Origin: an uncultured Lentibacter sp.
GTDB taxonomy: Bacteria > Pseudomonadota > Alphaproteobacteria > Rhodobacterales > Rhodobacteraceae
Length of the DNA stretch: 64,000 nt
Reading direction: 5' to 3'
NCBI GenBank assembly: GCA_947497495.1
Contig: CANMGT010000011.1
Coordinates: 18,484 to 82,483, forward strand
Shown here one piece after another: positions 17,326 to 24,785 of the stretch (position 1 is the stretch's first letter; every line of letters begins with the position of its first letter). The position numbers and the translations under genes are program-made. A model generated the notes under the pieces. The model was given only the letters and a program-made list of their open reading frames with translations. It was not told the origin of the DNA and did no database searches.

Positions 17326-17948
17326 GATGTTTCTTCTTCTGTTCTTGTCAGCACGCGGCGGATCTTTGGTACGGCGAATTCTCGTGGTTCATGGTAGTCT
17401 ATGGTACCGGCGAACTGCCCCTCTGAATCGAAGAGGAAAACGCTCGCCGTGTGGTTCATCGTGTAGTCGTCGCCCTCGGTGGCGACTTTTTCATAACTTG
17501 CGCGGAAGCCTGCAGCGGCGCGTGCCGTTTCACTCAGCGTTCCGCTCCAACCTTGAATGGCTGGGTGAAAATAGCTGACATATTCGGCCATGGCCGCCAC
17601 AGTATCGCGCTCTGGATCAACTGTAATGAACACAACATCCATGTCCGCGACGCCGTCTCCAAGATCGTCAAGCCAGCCTGAAATATCTGACAGCGTGGTG
17701 GGGCAGACATCCGGGCAGTAAGTGAAACCGAAAAACACTATGGATGGATTACCTAGTAGTGTTGTTGGTCCGACCATTGACCCGACTTGGTCGGTCATTC
17801 GAAATTCCATCTGGGTGAGTGGCAAGGGTCGCTGGGCCACCAGCTCAGGCGCGCCGGGACCATCGACCTGCCACCATCCGATGTACAGCGCGAGCGCAAG
17901 CATCCCGCTTCCTACGGCACCATAAGTGATGAGGGTTCTTCGGTTCAT
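17322..17948 (-). CDS. SCO1/SenC copper chaperone (second copy)
   Basis: A 208-aa membrane-anchored thioredoxin-fold protein that delivers copper to, or reduces, CuA of cytochrome oxidase. An N-terminal anchor (LITYGAVGSGMLALALYIGWW) is followed by the SCO motif TYCPDVCPTTL (CxxxC) and the distal histidine in YTMNHTASVF. ATG 17948 overlaps the preceding PCuAC stop by one base (TGATG). It is one of two SCO genes in the same operon; the other is at 20115. Two divergent copies with one PCuAC protein suggest sequential copper transfer. Confidence 0.93.
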   Translation of the reverse strand: MNRRTLITYGAVGSGMLALALYIGWWQVDGPGAPELVAQRPLPLTQMEFRMTDQVGSMVGPTTLLGNPSIVFFGFTYCPDVCPTTLSDISGWLDDLGDGVADMDVVFITVDPERDTVAAMAEYVSYFHPAIQGWSGTLSETARAAAGFRASYEKVATEGDDYTMNHTASVFLFDSEGQFAGTIDYHEPREFAVPKIRRVLTRTEEETS

Positions 17949-18412
17949 CAACCCTCAGGCCCACGCGCTGAGATCCCTAGGATTGGCACGTCAACGGTCA
18001 GGGTTCCGCCGTCGGCAAAGTTCAATGTCAACGGAAAGGTTTCACCTTCCACCATCTTGATTTGCGGTCGCATCAGCATAGCATGCAGGCCACCAGGCTC
18101 TAGCGAAACACTTTCACCTGGCGGAATCATGATGTCTCCAGCAGGAGCCATAGAGCTGACGCCATTTGCGTCGGTCTTGGTTTCATGAATATCCGGCATC
18201 ATAGAGAGCGGCGTTTCTAAACCAACCAGCGTAGCCGAATCAGTGCCGTTGTTCCGAATGGTCATGTAGGCCGCACCCGGACGGTTGACGCCAATTGACG
18301 CGCGGGCCCAAGCGTTTTCAACTACCACGTCCTCAGAGTCAGCAACGGTCGTCGTCGGCAAGCCGATGAACAGACAAGAAGCAATAACAGCGGCTGTAAT
18401 GGATGGTTTCAT
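17948..18412 (-). CDS. PCu(A)C-type periplasmic copper chaperone
   Basis: A 154-aa secreted copper chaperone. After a signal peptide (MKPSITAAVIASCLF to TTTVADSE) the DUF461 fold carries the Cu(I) ligands: Met and His in MMPDIHET, Met in GVSSMAP, and HAM in GGLHAMLMRP. It delivers Cu(I) to the CuA site in concert with SCO proteins, two of which are in the same operon. ATG 18412 is preferred to the longer frame from 18520, which overlaps the DsbA-like gene. The adjacency SCO-PCuAC strongly supports the role. Confidence 0.93.
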   Translation of the reverse strand: MKPSITAAVIASCLFIGLPTTTVADSEDVVVENAWARASIGVNRPGAAYMTIRNNGTDSATLVGLETPLSMMPDIHETKTDANGVSSMAPAGDIMIPPGESVSLEPGGLHAMLMRPQIKMVEGETFPLTLNFADGGTLTVDVPILGISARGPEG

Positions 18413-18440
18413 GTTTTCGTTCCTCTCAATAGTGAGCTGG

Positions 18441-19100
18441 TCACGACCCGATCGCCGCGACTTCGGCCGCGACCAACGCGCGAAGTTCCTCAGCTCCAAA
18501 AGGATCAAGGGGTTTGCCATTCACAAAAAAGGTGGGGGTTTGACGCACACCCATTGTCTCAACATCCGCGCGGTCTTGATTGAGGATCGCCAGCGTTTGT
18601 GGCGCTCTCATCTGGTTTTGTGCGGCTTCAACGTCCAGGCCCGTCTTTTCCGCAATGCCGAGAATCAATCCGGGCGCTGGTTCCCCGTGCGACGCCCAAC
18701 GTGGCTGAAACTCAAGGAGCGCTTCTTTGACCGGAATATACACGTCTTGCATGCGCGCCGCTTCCATCACCCTTATTGCTTCTTCCGAAGCTGCGCCGTG
18801 AAAGGGGGTATAGCGAAGAACGACCCGAACCTGTCCGTCGTGCTCCGCTATGATGTCCTTGATGACCGGGTAGAATGCCCGACAGGCTTCACAGGCTGGA
18901 TCGAAGAACTCCACGATTGTGACAGGCGCATCCACTGGCCCTATGATGGGCGAGTAGGGCCGCATCAGTGCCTCAGCGATTTCAGGCTGGACCGGCTCGA
19001 CTTGTGCAATCGAAGCAGGGCGGGACTGATACCAGACAGCGGCGGCAAAGATCGCAAGGCCGACTGCCAAAACGGATAGAACGATTGATCTATTTTTCAT
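18441..19100 (-). CDS. DsbA-family thiol oxidoreductase
   Basis: A 219-aa envelope protein. It has an N-terminal anchor (IVLSVLAVGLAIFAAAVWY), a thioredoxin fold with active site FFDPACEACRAFY (CEAC), and the cis-proline stretch RQTPTFFVNGKPL. It may form or shuffle disulfides, or reduce copper-binding cysteines of the SCO proteins nearby. Its ATG overlaps the dsbB stop (ATGA), so the two form an oxidant-enzyme pair. It is unlike the CPYC-type protein at 26991. Confidence 0.92.
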   Translation of the reverse strand: MKNRSIVLSVLAVGLAIFAAAVWYQSRPASIAQVEPVQPEIAEALMRPYSPIIGPVDAPVTIVEFFDPACEACRAFYPVIKDIIAEHDGQVRVVLRYTPFHGAASEEAIRVMEAARMQDVYIPVKEALLEFQPRWASHGEPAPGLILGIAEKTGLDVEAAQNQMRAPQTLAILNQDRADVETMGVRQTPTFFVNGKPLDPFGAEELRALVAAEVAAIGS

Positions 19101-19522
19101 GTGCGGGGCTCCTTCAGGGAGAGAAATGATAAGAACGCGATGAGCGCAAATGCGGTGAGCGCTAGAAGTGGGATAGGGATGCCCAGAAACAACTGGTTGT
19201 CACCTGTGCAGGACGGGCCGGTCGCGGTGCAGGGTTGGATTGGTTCCGGCAGGATGCCAGTGTAAAGGCCCATGTGCCAAAGCGCGACCCCTGCACCGCC
19301 AAGCGCGAGTGCAATGCCATAGCAGCCGACCCGATCATCCTGCCACCATAGGCCAAGACCCAAAACGACAGCCAACGGAAACATGAACGCGCGCTGAAAC
19401 CAGCATAGGTTGCAAGGTGCTTGCCCTAACACCTCACCAATATAGAGCACGGATAGCGAACTTGTGAGCGCCACGATCCAGGCCCCGATCAGAGCGGTGT
19501 CTTTGGACATTGCGAGACTCAC
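19097..19522 (-). CDS. dsbB: DsbB-type disulfide bond formation protein
   Basis: A 141-aa four-helix inner-membrane protein that reoxidises DsbA and passes electrons to quinone. Both cysteine pairs are visible: CNLC in the first periplasmic loop (GQAPCNLCWFQRAF) and the Cys pair in QPCTATGPSCTGDN. It begins 3 bp after the upstream SCO stop and overlaps the DsbA-like gene by 4 bp. The short C-terminus and CNLCWFQR motif fit the BdbC/DsbB subgroup. Confidence 0.92.
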   Translation of the reverse strand: MSLAMSKDTALIGAWIVALTSSLSVLYIGEVLGQAPCNLCWFQRAFMFPLAVVLGLGLWWQDDRVGCYGIALALGGAGVALWHMGLYTGILPEPIQPCTATGPSCTGDNQLFLGIPIPLLALTAFALIAFLSFLSLKEPRT

Positions 19523-19524
19523 AT

Positions 19525-20115
19525 CTACATCCTCACTCTTAGGTCAGAGACGATTTCTTCCGCCGGCGTGCCATAAGTCCAAGCTCCAGCATATCCGCCC
19601 TGCGGATCAAAGAGGAACAATTGCGAGGAATGCCCCATGGTATAGCCATCTGGCGAGGCGGCTTCCTCGATCTTTTCATAGTAGATGCGAAATGTTTTGG
19701 ACGTTCTCTCAATTTGATCGGCGGTGCCCGTCAGTCCGATGATATTGGCGTCGAAATATGGGATAAACTCAGCTAGCGCTTGCTGTGTGTCGCGTTCTGG
19801 GTCAATCGAGATAAAGAGCGGCTGGACCTGTGTCGCATCGGAGCCAAGCGCGTCCATGACAGCGGCAATCTCGGCCAGAGTTGTGGGGCAAACATCCGGG
19901 CAGTTTGCAAAGCCAAAGAAAATGAGCATCCAGCGCCCGGTGAAATATTCATCTGTCTGGACCATCCCTTGATGATCGGTCAGCTCGAAATCCGCACGGT
20001 ACGCCGGATCACCAGTTTGTTGTTCGCCTCTGATAGAAATCTGCAGCAAGGCAAACCCCACAATCGCGATCGCGGCGAGTCCCCAAAGCCCTTTTTGTAA
20101 TTTAGATAATCTCAT
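19525..20115 (-). CDS. SCO1/SenC copper chaperone (first gene of the operon)
   Basis: A 196-aa membrane-anchored SCO protein. It begins with an anchor (GLWGLAAIAIVGFALLQI) and carries ANCPDVCPTTL (CxxxC) and the distal His in YTMGHSSQLF. It is the first gene of the nine-gene leftward operon (20115 to 15076), about 30 bp downstream of a MerR-type promoter. Metal induction of a SCO gene suggests it protects or rebuilds cytochrome oxidase under metal stress. Confidence 0.93.
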   Translation of the reverse strand: MRLSKLQKGLWGLAAIAIVGFALLQISIRGEQQTGDPAYRADFELTDHQGMVQTDEYFTGRWMLIFFGFANCPDVCPTTLAEIAAVMDALGSDATQVQPLFISIDPERDTQQALAEFIPYFDANIIGLTGTADQIERTSKTFRIYYEKIEEAASPDGYTMGHSSQLFLFDPQGGYAGAWTYGTPAEEIVSDLRVRM

Positions 20116-20152
20116 TGGTCGTGTTGCGCCCGATTCAACCCTGTTTCAGGGC

Positions 20153-20183
20153 TTTCTAAATGTTCTAGCTGCTAGAGGTTCAA
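20153..20183 (-). promoter_or_regulatory. MerR-type promoter of the nine-gene leftward operon
   Basis: On the minus strand: -35 TTGAAC (20183-20178), 19-bp spacer with CTCTAG-CAG-CTAGAA, -10 TAGAAA (20158-20153). It points at the SCO start at 20115. The 19-bp spacing and shared CTCTAG half-site match the other boxes. Confidence 0.78.
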
Positions 20184-20253
20184 GTTGTTTCTTGGGGTAG
20201 TGAGCGAGGTTCACGCACCCGTGAACAAAAGACTGGTTTAAACGTGCCAATTT

Positions 20254-20274
20254 CTATAGCTACCGTCACTATAG
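20254..20274. promoter_or_regulatory. Probable autoregulatory site of the MerR-type regulator
   Basis: CTATAG (20254-20259) and CTATAG (20269-20274) flank CTACCGTCA just upstream of the regulator start at 20288. The pattern resembles the dyad core CTATAG/CTCTAG of the target promoters. No clean -35 was found, so promoter assignment is uncertain. Confidence 0.5.
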
Positions 20275-20287
20275 ATATGGAGGTTTC

Positions 20288-20716
20288 ATGCTTACAATTG
20301 GTAGCTTGGGAAAGAAAACCGGTACAAAGGTTCAGACCATTCGGTACTATGAACAGATCGGGCTAATGCCCGAGCCGGGCCGGACTGAAGGGGGGCAGCG
20401 GCGCTATGGGGACACGCAGGTCGATCGCCTATCGTTTATTCGGCATTCACGACAGTTGGGATTTCCACTGGAAGCGATCCGCGAGCTTCTCGATCTGAGT
20501 GACAATCCTGACCGCTCATGCCACGAGGCCGATTCGATCGCGCGTCGGCAACTCAAGCAGGTCGAATTGCGGATGGATCGGCTGAAGGCACTGCGCACCG
20601 AGCTGAAGCGTATGATCCACGAATGCAGCGGTGGAAATACAGCGGACTGCAAGGTTCTCGAAGTCTTGCGTGATCATTCAGAATGTTTGACTGATCATAA
20701 TGCAATTGGCGCGTAG
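20288..20716 (+). CDS. MerR-family metal-responsive activator
   Basis: A 142-aa dimeric regulator. Residues 1-70 are a MerR winged helix (MLTIGSLGKKTGTKVQTIRYYEQIG and GGQRRY motifs). A long dimerisation helix starts after Cys78 (SCHEADSIA). The metal loop has Cys113 and Cys121 (CSGGNTADC). A cysteine at position 78 is usual for divalent-metal sensors such as ZntR, CadR and PbrR, whereas CueR has serine there; the C-x7-C loop spacing equals that of CueR, so the metal is uncertain (Zn/Cd/Pb more likely than Cu). A GGAGG ribosome site precedes the ATG. It sits between the leftward SCO operon and the rightward GH3 gene, and probably controls five similar promoters in the window. Confidence 0.92.
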   Translation: MLTIGSLGKKTGTKVQTIRYYEQIGLMPEPGRTEGGQRRYGDTQVDRLSFIRHSRQLGFPLEAIRELLDLSDNPDRSCHEADSIARRQLKQVELRMDRLKALRTELKRMIHECSGGNTADCKVLEVLRDHSECLTDHNAIGA

Positions 20717-20756
20717 AGAAATATCATTCTGAGAGGCCGCATCTGAAAAAAATGGC

Positions 20757-20787
20757 TTGAACCTCTAGTCACTATAGCCTGTATCAA
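20757..20787 (+). promoter_or_regulatory. MerR-type promoter driving the GH3 gene
   Basis: -35 TTGAAC (20757-20762), 19-bp spacer with CTCTAG-TCA-CTATAG, -10 TATCAA (20782-20787). It lies 34 bp before ATG 20822. The sequence ACTTTCTTTAG just before the gene (20811-20821) recurs after the box at 22431. Confidence 0.78.
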
Positions 20788-20821
20788 GCATATGCACTTG
20801 AGGTGCACGTACTTTCTTTAG

Positions 20822-22381
20822 ATGGCTCAAGGTTTCGATATGGTTGGTTTCAAGCTCTATGTGATCTTTGGTAGGTTAGCCACGCCAGTGGTTCGGTTCT
20901 TCGCATCTCGTGCGCAGAAGCCGCGCGCTGCAATAATTGAAAGTCAGAGCAAAACACTTCGTCAATTGATCCGAAAGGCGCGCGACACAAGATTTGGGCG
21001 TGATCATGGATTTGAAAAGATCCGCGATTTACAGGATTATCAAGCCTCTGTCCCAGTTAGAAATTACGAAGATTTCCAAAAACAGTATTGGGCGAGTAGC
21101 TTCCCGGTTCTTGACGATGTTACTTGGCCAGGACGAATACCCTATTTCGCCAAGACCTCAGGAACAACGTCAGGAAAATCCAAATTCATACCTTGCACCC
21201 GCGCGATGGTGCGGGCGAACAACCGGGCTGGAATACAGGTTATCATGGCGCATTTTAACGCAATGCCCGAAAGCCGAATTCTGCTGGGTCGGTACTTCAT
21301 GTTCGCAGGCAGTCCAAATCTGGAGGAACTGGCACAAAATGTCTTTGCTGGCGAGCTCAGCGGTATCGCGGCACGCGAAACCCCATTTTGGGCCGGGCGA
21401 GACAGGTACTATCCGCCAGTGGAGTTGGCTGCGGTCACGGATTGGCGAGAAAAACTGAGGCTGATTTCTGATGATTGCGTAGACAAGAACATCCGAGCAA
21501 TTGGCGGCCTCCCTTCCTGGCTCTCGATTTTGTTCGCCTGTATGGCGGAACGCTCGCCAAACGTCGGGACGCGGCTGTCCAACTGGTTCCCCGACCTGCA
21601 ACTGATCGTCCATGGAGGAATGAGTTTCGAACCCTATCGCGACCAGTTTTCCAAACTGACCAGTGGCCTTGAGGTAGATTTTCGGGAAGTTTATGCTGCA
21701 AGTGAGGGGTTTTTCGCCGTCTCTGACAGAGCTTACGGTGAGGGGATGCGGTTGATCGCGAACTGCGGAGTTTTTTACGAATTCATCCCATTAGATCGTT
21801 ATCAGAGTGACGACCCACCACGATGCTGGTTGGCGGAGGTCGCCGTAGACGTCGACTATGTTCTTGTTGTTACGACCTGTGCCGGCCTGTGGAGCTACGT
21901 CGTGGGCGATATAATTCGCTTCGTCGATATCGACAATTTCAGGCTCCGTTTCGCAGGCCGTATCTCGCAAACACTTTCACAGTTTGGCGAGAAGGTGTTG
22001 AATGAAGAGGTCGAAGCTGCCTTTGCGAAAGTCGGGCAATATCACGGGCTGGAGCTAAACGACTTTACCATTTGCCCTCAGTTCGAAGACAATAAGGGGC
22101 GCTATATCTTCGTTATCGAGTTCACAGCATCCAGCAAGCCTGTGAACAATAGGCAGCTTGCAGCTGAGATAGACTCTGCTTTGCAGGCTGCCAACTCGGG
22201 ATATGCTACACGGCGTTTGAATGACGTGGCCATCCTTCCCCCTATTTTGCATGTATTGCCGGCCGGTTCCTTTGCTGCCTGGATGGAGAAAAACGGGCAA
22301 GCCGGCGGACAGCATAAGGTACCGCGTACTATCCAAGAAAAGCAGCTGTGGGAATTGGTACCATCATCTTTCCTAGGTTGA
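20822..22381 (+). CDS. GH3-family acyl-adenylate/amide synthetase
   Basis: A 519-aa enzyme of the GH3 (auxin-responsive promoter) family, ATP-dependent enzymes that adenylate a carboxylic acid and join it to an amine, usually an amino acid. All three nucleotide motifs are present: TSGTTSGKSK (112 on), YAASEGFF in the middle and YVVGDIIRF towards the C-terminus. There is no signal peptide. ATG 20822 gives the standard length; ATG 20840 is an alternative. It sits directly downstream of a MerR-type promoter. GH3 proteins are best known from plants, and one under a metal-responsive promoter is unexpected. The substrate is unknown. Confidence 0.88.
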   Translation: MAQGFDMVGFKLYVIFGRLATPVVRFFASRAQKPRAAIIESQSKTLRQLIRKARDTRFGRDHGFEKIRDLQDYQASVPVRNYEDFQKQYWASSFPVLDDVTWPGRIPYFAKTSGTTSGKSKFIPCTRAMVRANNRAGIQVIMAHFNAMPESRILLGRYFMFAGSPNLEELAQNVFAGELSGIAARETPFWAGRDRYYPPVELAAVTDWREKLRLISDDCVDKNIRAIGGLPSWLSILFACMAERSPNVGTRLSNWFPDLQLIVHGGMSFEPYRDQFSKLTSGLEVDFREVYAASEGFFAVSDRAYGEGMRLIANCGVFYEFIPLDRYQSDDPPRCWLAEVAVDVDYVLVVTTCAGLWSYVVGDIIRFVDIDNFRLRFAGRISQTLSQFGEKVLNEEVEAAFAKVGQYHGLELNDFTICPQFEDNKGRYIFVIEFTASSKPVNNRQLAAEIDSALQAANSGYATRRLNDVAILPPILHVLPAGSFAAWMEKNGQAGGQHKVPRTIQEKQLWELVPSSFLG

Positions 22382-22430
22382 CGTCGGTCATAGAGGGTTC
22401 AAGATCAAAATGCCAAAGACAAATTTGGGG

Positions 22431-22461
22431 TTGAAGCTACAGCCACTATAGCAATTACAAC
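22431..22461 (+). promoter_or_regulatory. MerR-type promoter driving the transglutaminase-like/CDF genes
   Basis: -35 TTGAAG (22431-22436), 19-bp spacer with GCTACAGCCACTATAGC, -10 TACAAC (22456-22461). It is followed by CTTTCTTTAG as in the GH3 leader. The hexamers are slightly weaker than in the other boxes. Confidence 0.68.
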
Positions 22462-22490
22462 TTTCTTTAGGCGATTCGAGGAGATGAAAA

Positions 22491-23261
22491 TTGACCACCA
22501 GTGACCCAGCAATTGCAACCACCCCAATCTTAAACTTCAACCATCCATCGATCAAGCACTTGGTGGATGATAAGGGATGGCGTTCCCTTCCGATCCATCA
22601 ACGTATCGGGGCGGTATACGATTTCGTACGCAATGAAATAGCGTTTGGTTACAATCGAGCTGATAACATCTCGGCCGCCGATGTGCTGGCTGATGGGTTT
22701 GGCCAATGCAATACAAAGGGCTCGCTTATGATGGCGTTGTTGCGTGCTGTCGGAGTGCGGTGCCGTCTTCACGGGTTCACCATTCACAAAGAACTGCAAC
22801 GTGGTGTCGTGCCGGAACTGGTTTATCCCATCGCACCAGACGAAATCATCCATTCCTGGGTCGAGGTGGAAACGGAAACCGGTTGGGCCAACCTAGAAGG
22901 GTTCATTTTGGATTCAGAGTTCCTGTCAGTTCTACAATCTACATTCTCAGACACAACCAGCCTCTGCGGTTATGGGGCAGGTACTGATTGTCTGATGGCT
23001 CCTCTTGTCGAATGGAACGGTGGCGACACCTACATCCAGAAAACTGGCATCGTGCAGGATTTCGGCACGTTCGACACGCCAGACGATTTTTATGCCAACC
23101 ATCGACAGTCGTTCAGTTTTGTGAAGGATCTTTTGTATCGGCATATCGTCCGACATTGGATGAATGCCCGCGTCCGACGCATTCGGACAGGGCGCGTTCC
23201 GCGCATTCCCGGCATGGCGCTTCCCAATCACGACCACGAGGGATCGCCCCATGCCTCATGA
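22491..23261 (+). CDS. Transglutaminase-like cysteine peptidase/transferase
   Basis: A 256-aa soluble protein with a transglutaminase-like core: Cys73 in FGQCNTKG, His121 in IIHSWVEV, and Glu136 in WANLEGF where the third triad member (usually Asp) lies. Such proteins act as proteases, amidases or amide-bond transferases. A TTG start is used: GAGGAG lies 8-12 bp upstream, and the earlier ATG (22484) runs into a stop after six codons. The C-terminus is basic (RVRRIRTGRVPRIPG). It overlaps the CDF start by 11 bp. Together with the upstream GH3 enzyme it suggests a small-molecule or peptide amide pathway induced by metal. Confidence 0.82.
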   Translation: MTTSDPAIATTPILNFNHPSIKHLVDDKGWRSLPIHQRIGAVYDFVRNEIAFGYNRADNISAADVLADGFGQCNTKGSLMMALLRAVGVRCRLHGFTIHKELQRGVVPELVYPIAPDEIIHSWVEVETETGWANLEGFILDSEFLSVLQSTFSDTTSLCGYGAGTDCLMAPLVEWNGGDTYIQKTGIVQDFGTFDTPDDFYANHRQSFSFVKDLLYRHIVRHWMNARVRRIRTGRVPRIPGMALPNHDHEGSPHAS

Positions 23262-24168
23262 CGGCCACACGCATATCGACCCCGCATCCGGTGATCGTCG
23301 TGTTTCGATCGCGATCTGGGCGAACGCACTTCTGACAGTTGCGCAGATTGTAGGCGGAATCCTGTCGGGCAGTCTCGCACTCATTGCCGATGCGTTGCAC
23401 AACTTCTCTGATATGGCGTCTCTCGTAATCGCGTTCGCGGCCCGAAAGATTGCCAGACGTCCCGCTGATGAAAGAATGACTTTTGGCTATGGCAGAATCG
23501 AAGTCGTCGCGGCGCTGATCAACTACACGACACTCATCCTCGTCGGTGTCTATCTCATCTACGAAGGCGGAATGCGACTGGTCGACCCAACCGAAGTGGC
23601 TGGTTGGACGGTCGTCATCCTCGGCTCAGTAGCACTGATCGTTGATACGCTAACAGCGCTACTGACGTACTCGATGCAAAAAGGCAGCGTGAACATTCGG
23701 GCACTATTCCTGCATAACTTGTCAGATGCGTTGGCGTCCGTTGCTGTGATCATTGGCGGCTCACTCATCTTACTGTATAATATGTGGTGGGTTGATCCAG
23801 CAATCACGGTTGGCATTGCTCTGTACATCCTCTACCTCGCCGTCACGGAAGTTGGCCGCCCAATACGCATCCTGATGCTGGGAAGCCCGCCGAACCTCGA
23901 CAATAAGGCGGTTGTTGGCGCCATCAGAGATATCGATGGTGTGCATGATGTCCACCACGTTCATCTTTGGCAGATGCAGGAGAACCAGGCGGCACTGGAT
24001 TGCCATGTGGTGATTGGTGATGAGGCAACCAGCGAAGACGTCAAATCTGCGGTGAAGGCGCGATTGGCCGATGAGTTTGGCATCCAACACTCGACGCTCG
24101 AACTTGAAGATCTAGAGCATGCGCATGAAGGCGCACAGCTCTTTGGACACAGAGAGAGCGAAGCATGA
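23251..24168 (+). CDS. Cation diffusion facilitator (CzcD/ZitB-like exporter)
   Basis: A 305-aa inner-membrane metal/proton antiporter. It begins MPHDGHTHID (His-rich) and has six hydrophobic helices with metal-site residues in ADALHNFSD (helix 2) and LHNLSDA (helix 5). A cytoplasmic C-terminal domain (VHDVHHVHLWQM) follows. CDF proteins of this type export Zn(II), Cd(II) or Co(II). ATG 23251 overlaps the preceding gene by 11 bp, with GAGGGATC as ribosome site, and removes the implausible extension to 23164. It completes the rightward metal-export branch. Confidence 0.93.
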   Translation: MPHDGHTHIDPASGDRRVSIAIWANALLTVAQIVGGILSGSLALIADALHNFSDMASLVIAFAARKIARRPADERMTFGYGRIEVVAALINYTTLILVGVYLIYEGGMRLVDPTEVAGWTVVILGSVALIVDTLTALLTYSMQKGSVNIRALFLHNLSDALASVAVIIGGSLILLYNMWWVDPAITVGIALYILYLAVTEVGRPIRILMLGSPPNLDNKAVVGAIRDIDGVHDVHHVHLWQMQENQAALDCHVVIGDEATSEDVKSAVKARLADEFGIQHSTLELEDLEHAHEGAQLFGHRESEA

Positions 24169-24665
24169 TGCATAATCTGCTGATTTATCTGGGTCTTGGG
24201 GTTGCCGCTATGACCCAAGCCGCGATCTAGTGGTCGAATTCCTTTCCAGAGCGCCGAGTATGGCCGCCCAAGCGCTACACCGCACTTACCCCGTTCCTTG
24301 TCTGGGTGCCCACATTTACGCTGTTTGGGGTTCTTATTCTGCTCGGGATATCTGGCTGGGGTGATCTCAACATTCCGAGTTGGGCACGCTTCGGCATTGG
24401 CCTTCCTCTCATCCTAGTCGGCAACATCGTAGTATGGATAGAAGTCTTACACTTCAGGGTGTCGCAGACAGGCGGAGCCAAAGGCACACTGCGTACCGAG
24501 GGCATGTATAGCTACTCTCGAAACCCTCAGTATGTGGCTGATATTGCCATCGTCAGCGGGTGGATGATTTTGTCAGCAGCACCGACAGCAATGGTCATTG
24601 GCCTTCCGGCAATCGCAGTGATAATTGCCGCACCGTTATCCGAGGAACCTTGGCTCAAAGATTAG
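24165..24665 (+). pseudogene. PEMT/isoprenylcysteine methyltransferase-like gene broken by an amber codon
   Basis: The reading frame opens at ATG 24165 (overlapping the CDF stop, ATGA) and reads MMHNLLIYLGLGVAAMTQAAI. It then meets an in-frame TAG at 24228-24230 and continues without interruption as WSNSFPERRVWPPK through to 24665. The downstream part (GTG 24306 on) holds membrane helices and the methyltransferase motif EGMYSYSRNPQYVAD, typical of the NnrU/PEMT/ICMT-like group that methylates membrane or lipid substrates. About 167 codons in all. A single TGG or CAG to TAG change would explain the break. A truncated product from GTG 24306 is possible but would lack the first helix. Confidence 0.78.
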
Positions 24666-24785
24666 TATGACATCTCGTTCGAGAACTATTCATCGCAGGT
24701 GCGGCGGTTCTTATGTGGTAAAGCCTTATACGCGCAAAACTAAGGTGTTTTGCAAGAACGCAAGCCAGCGAAATACTGGGCTATT

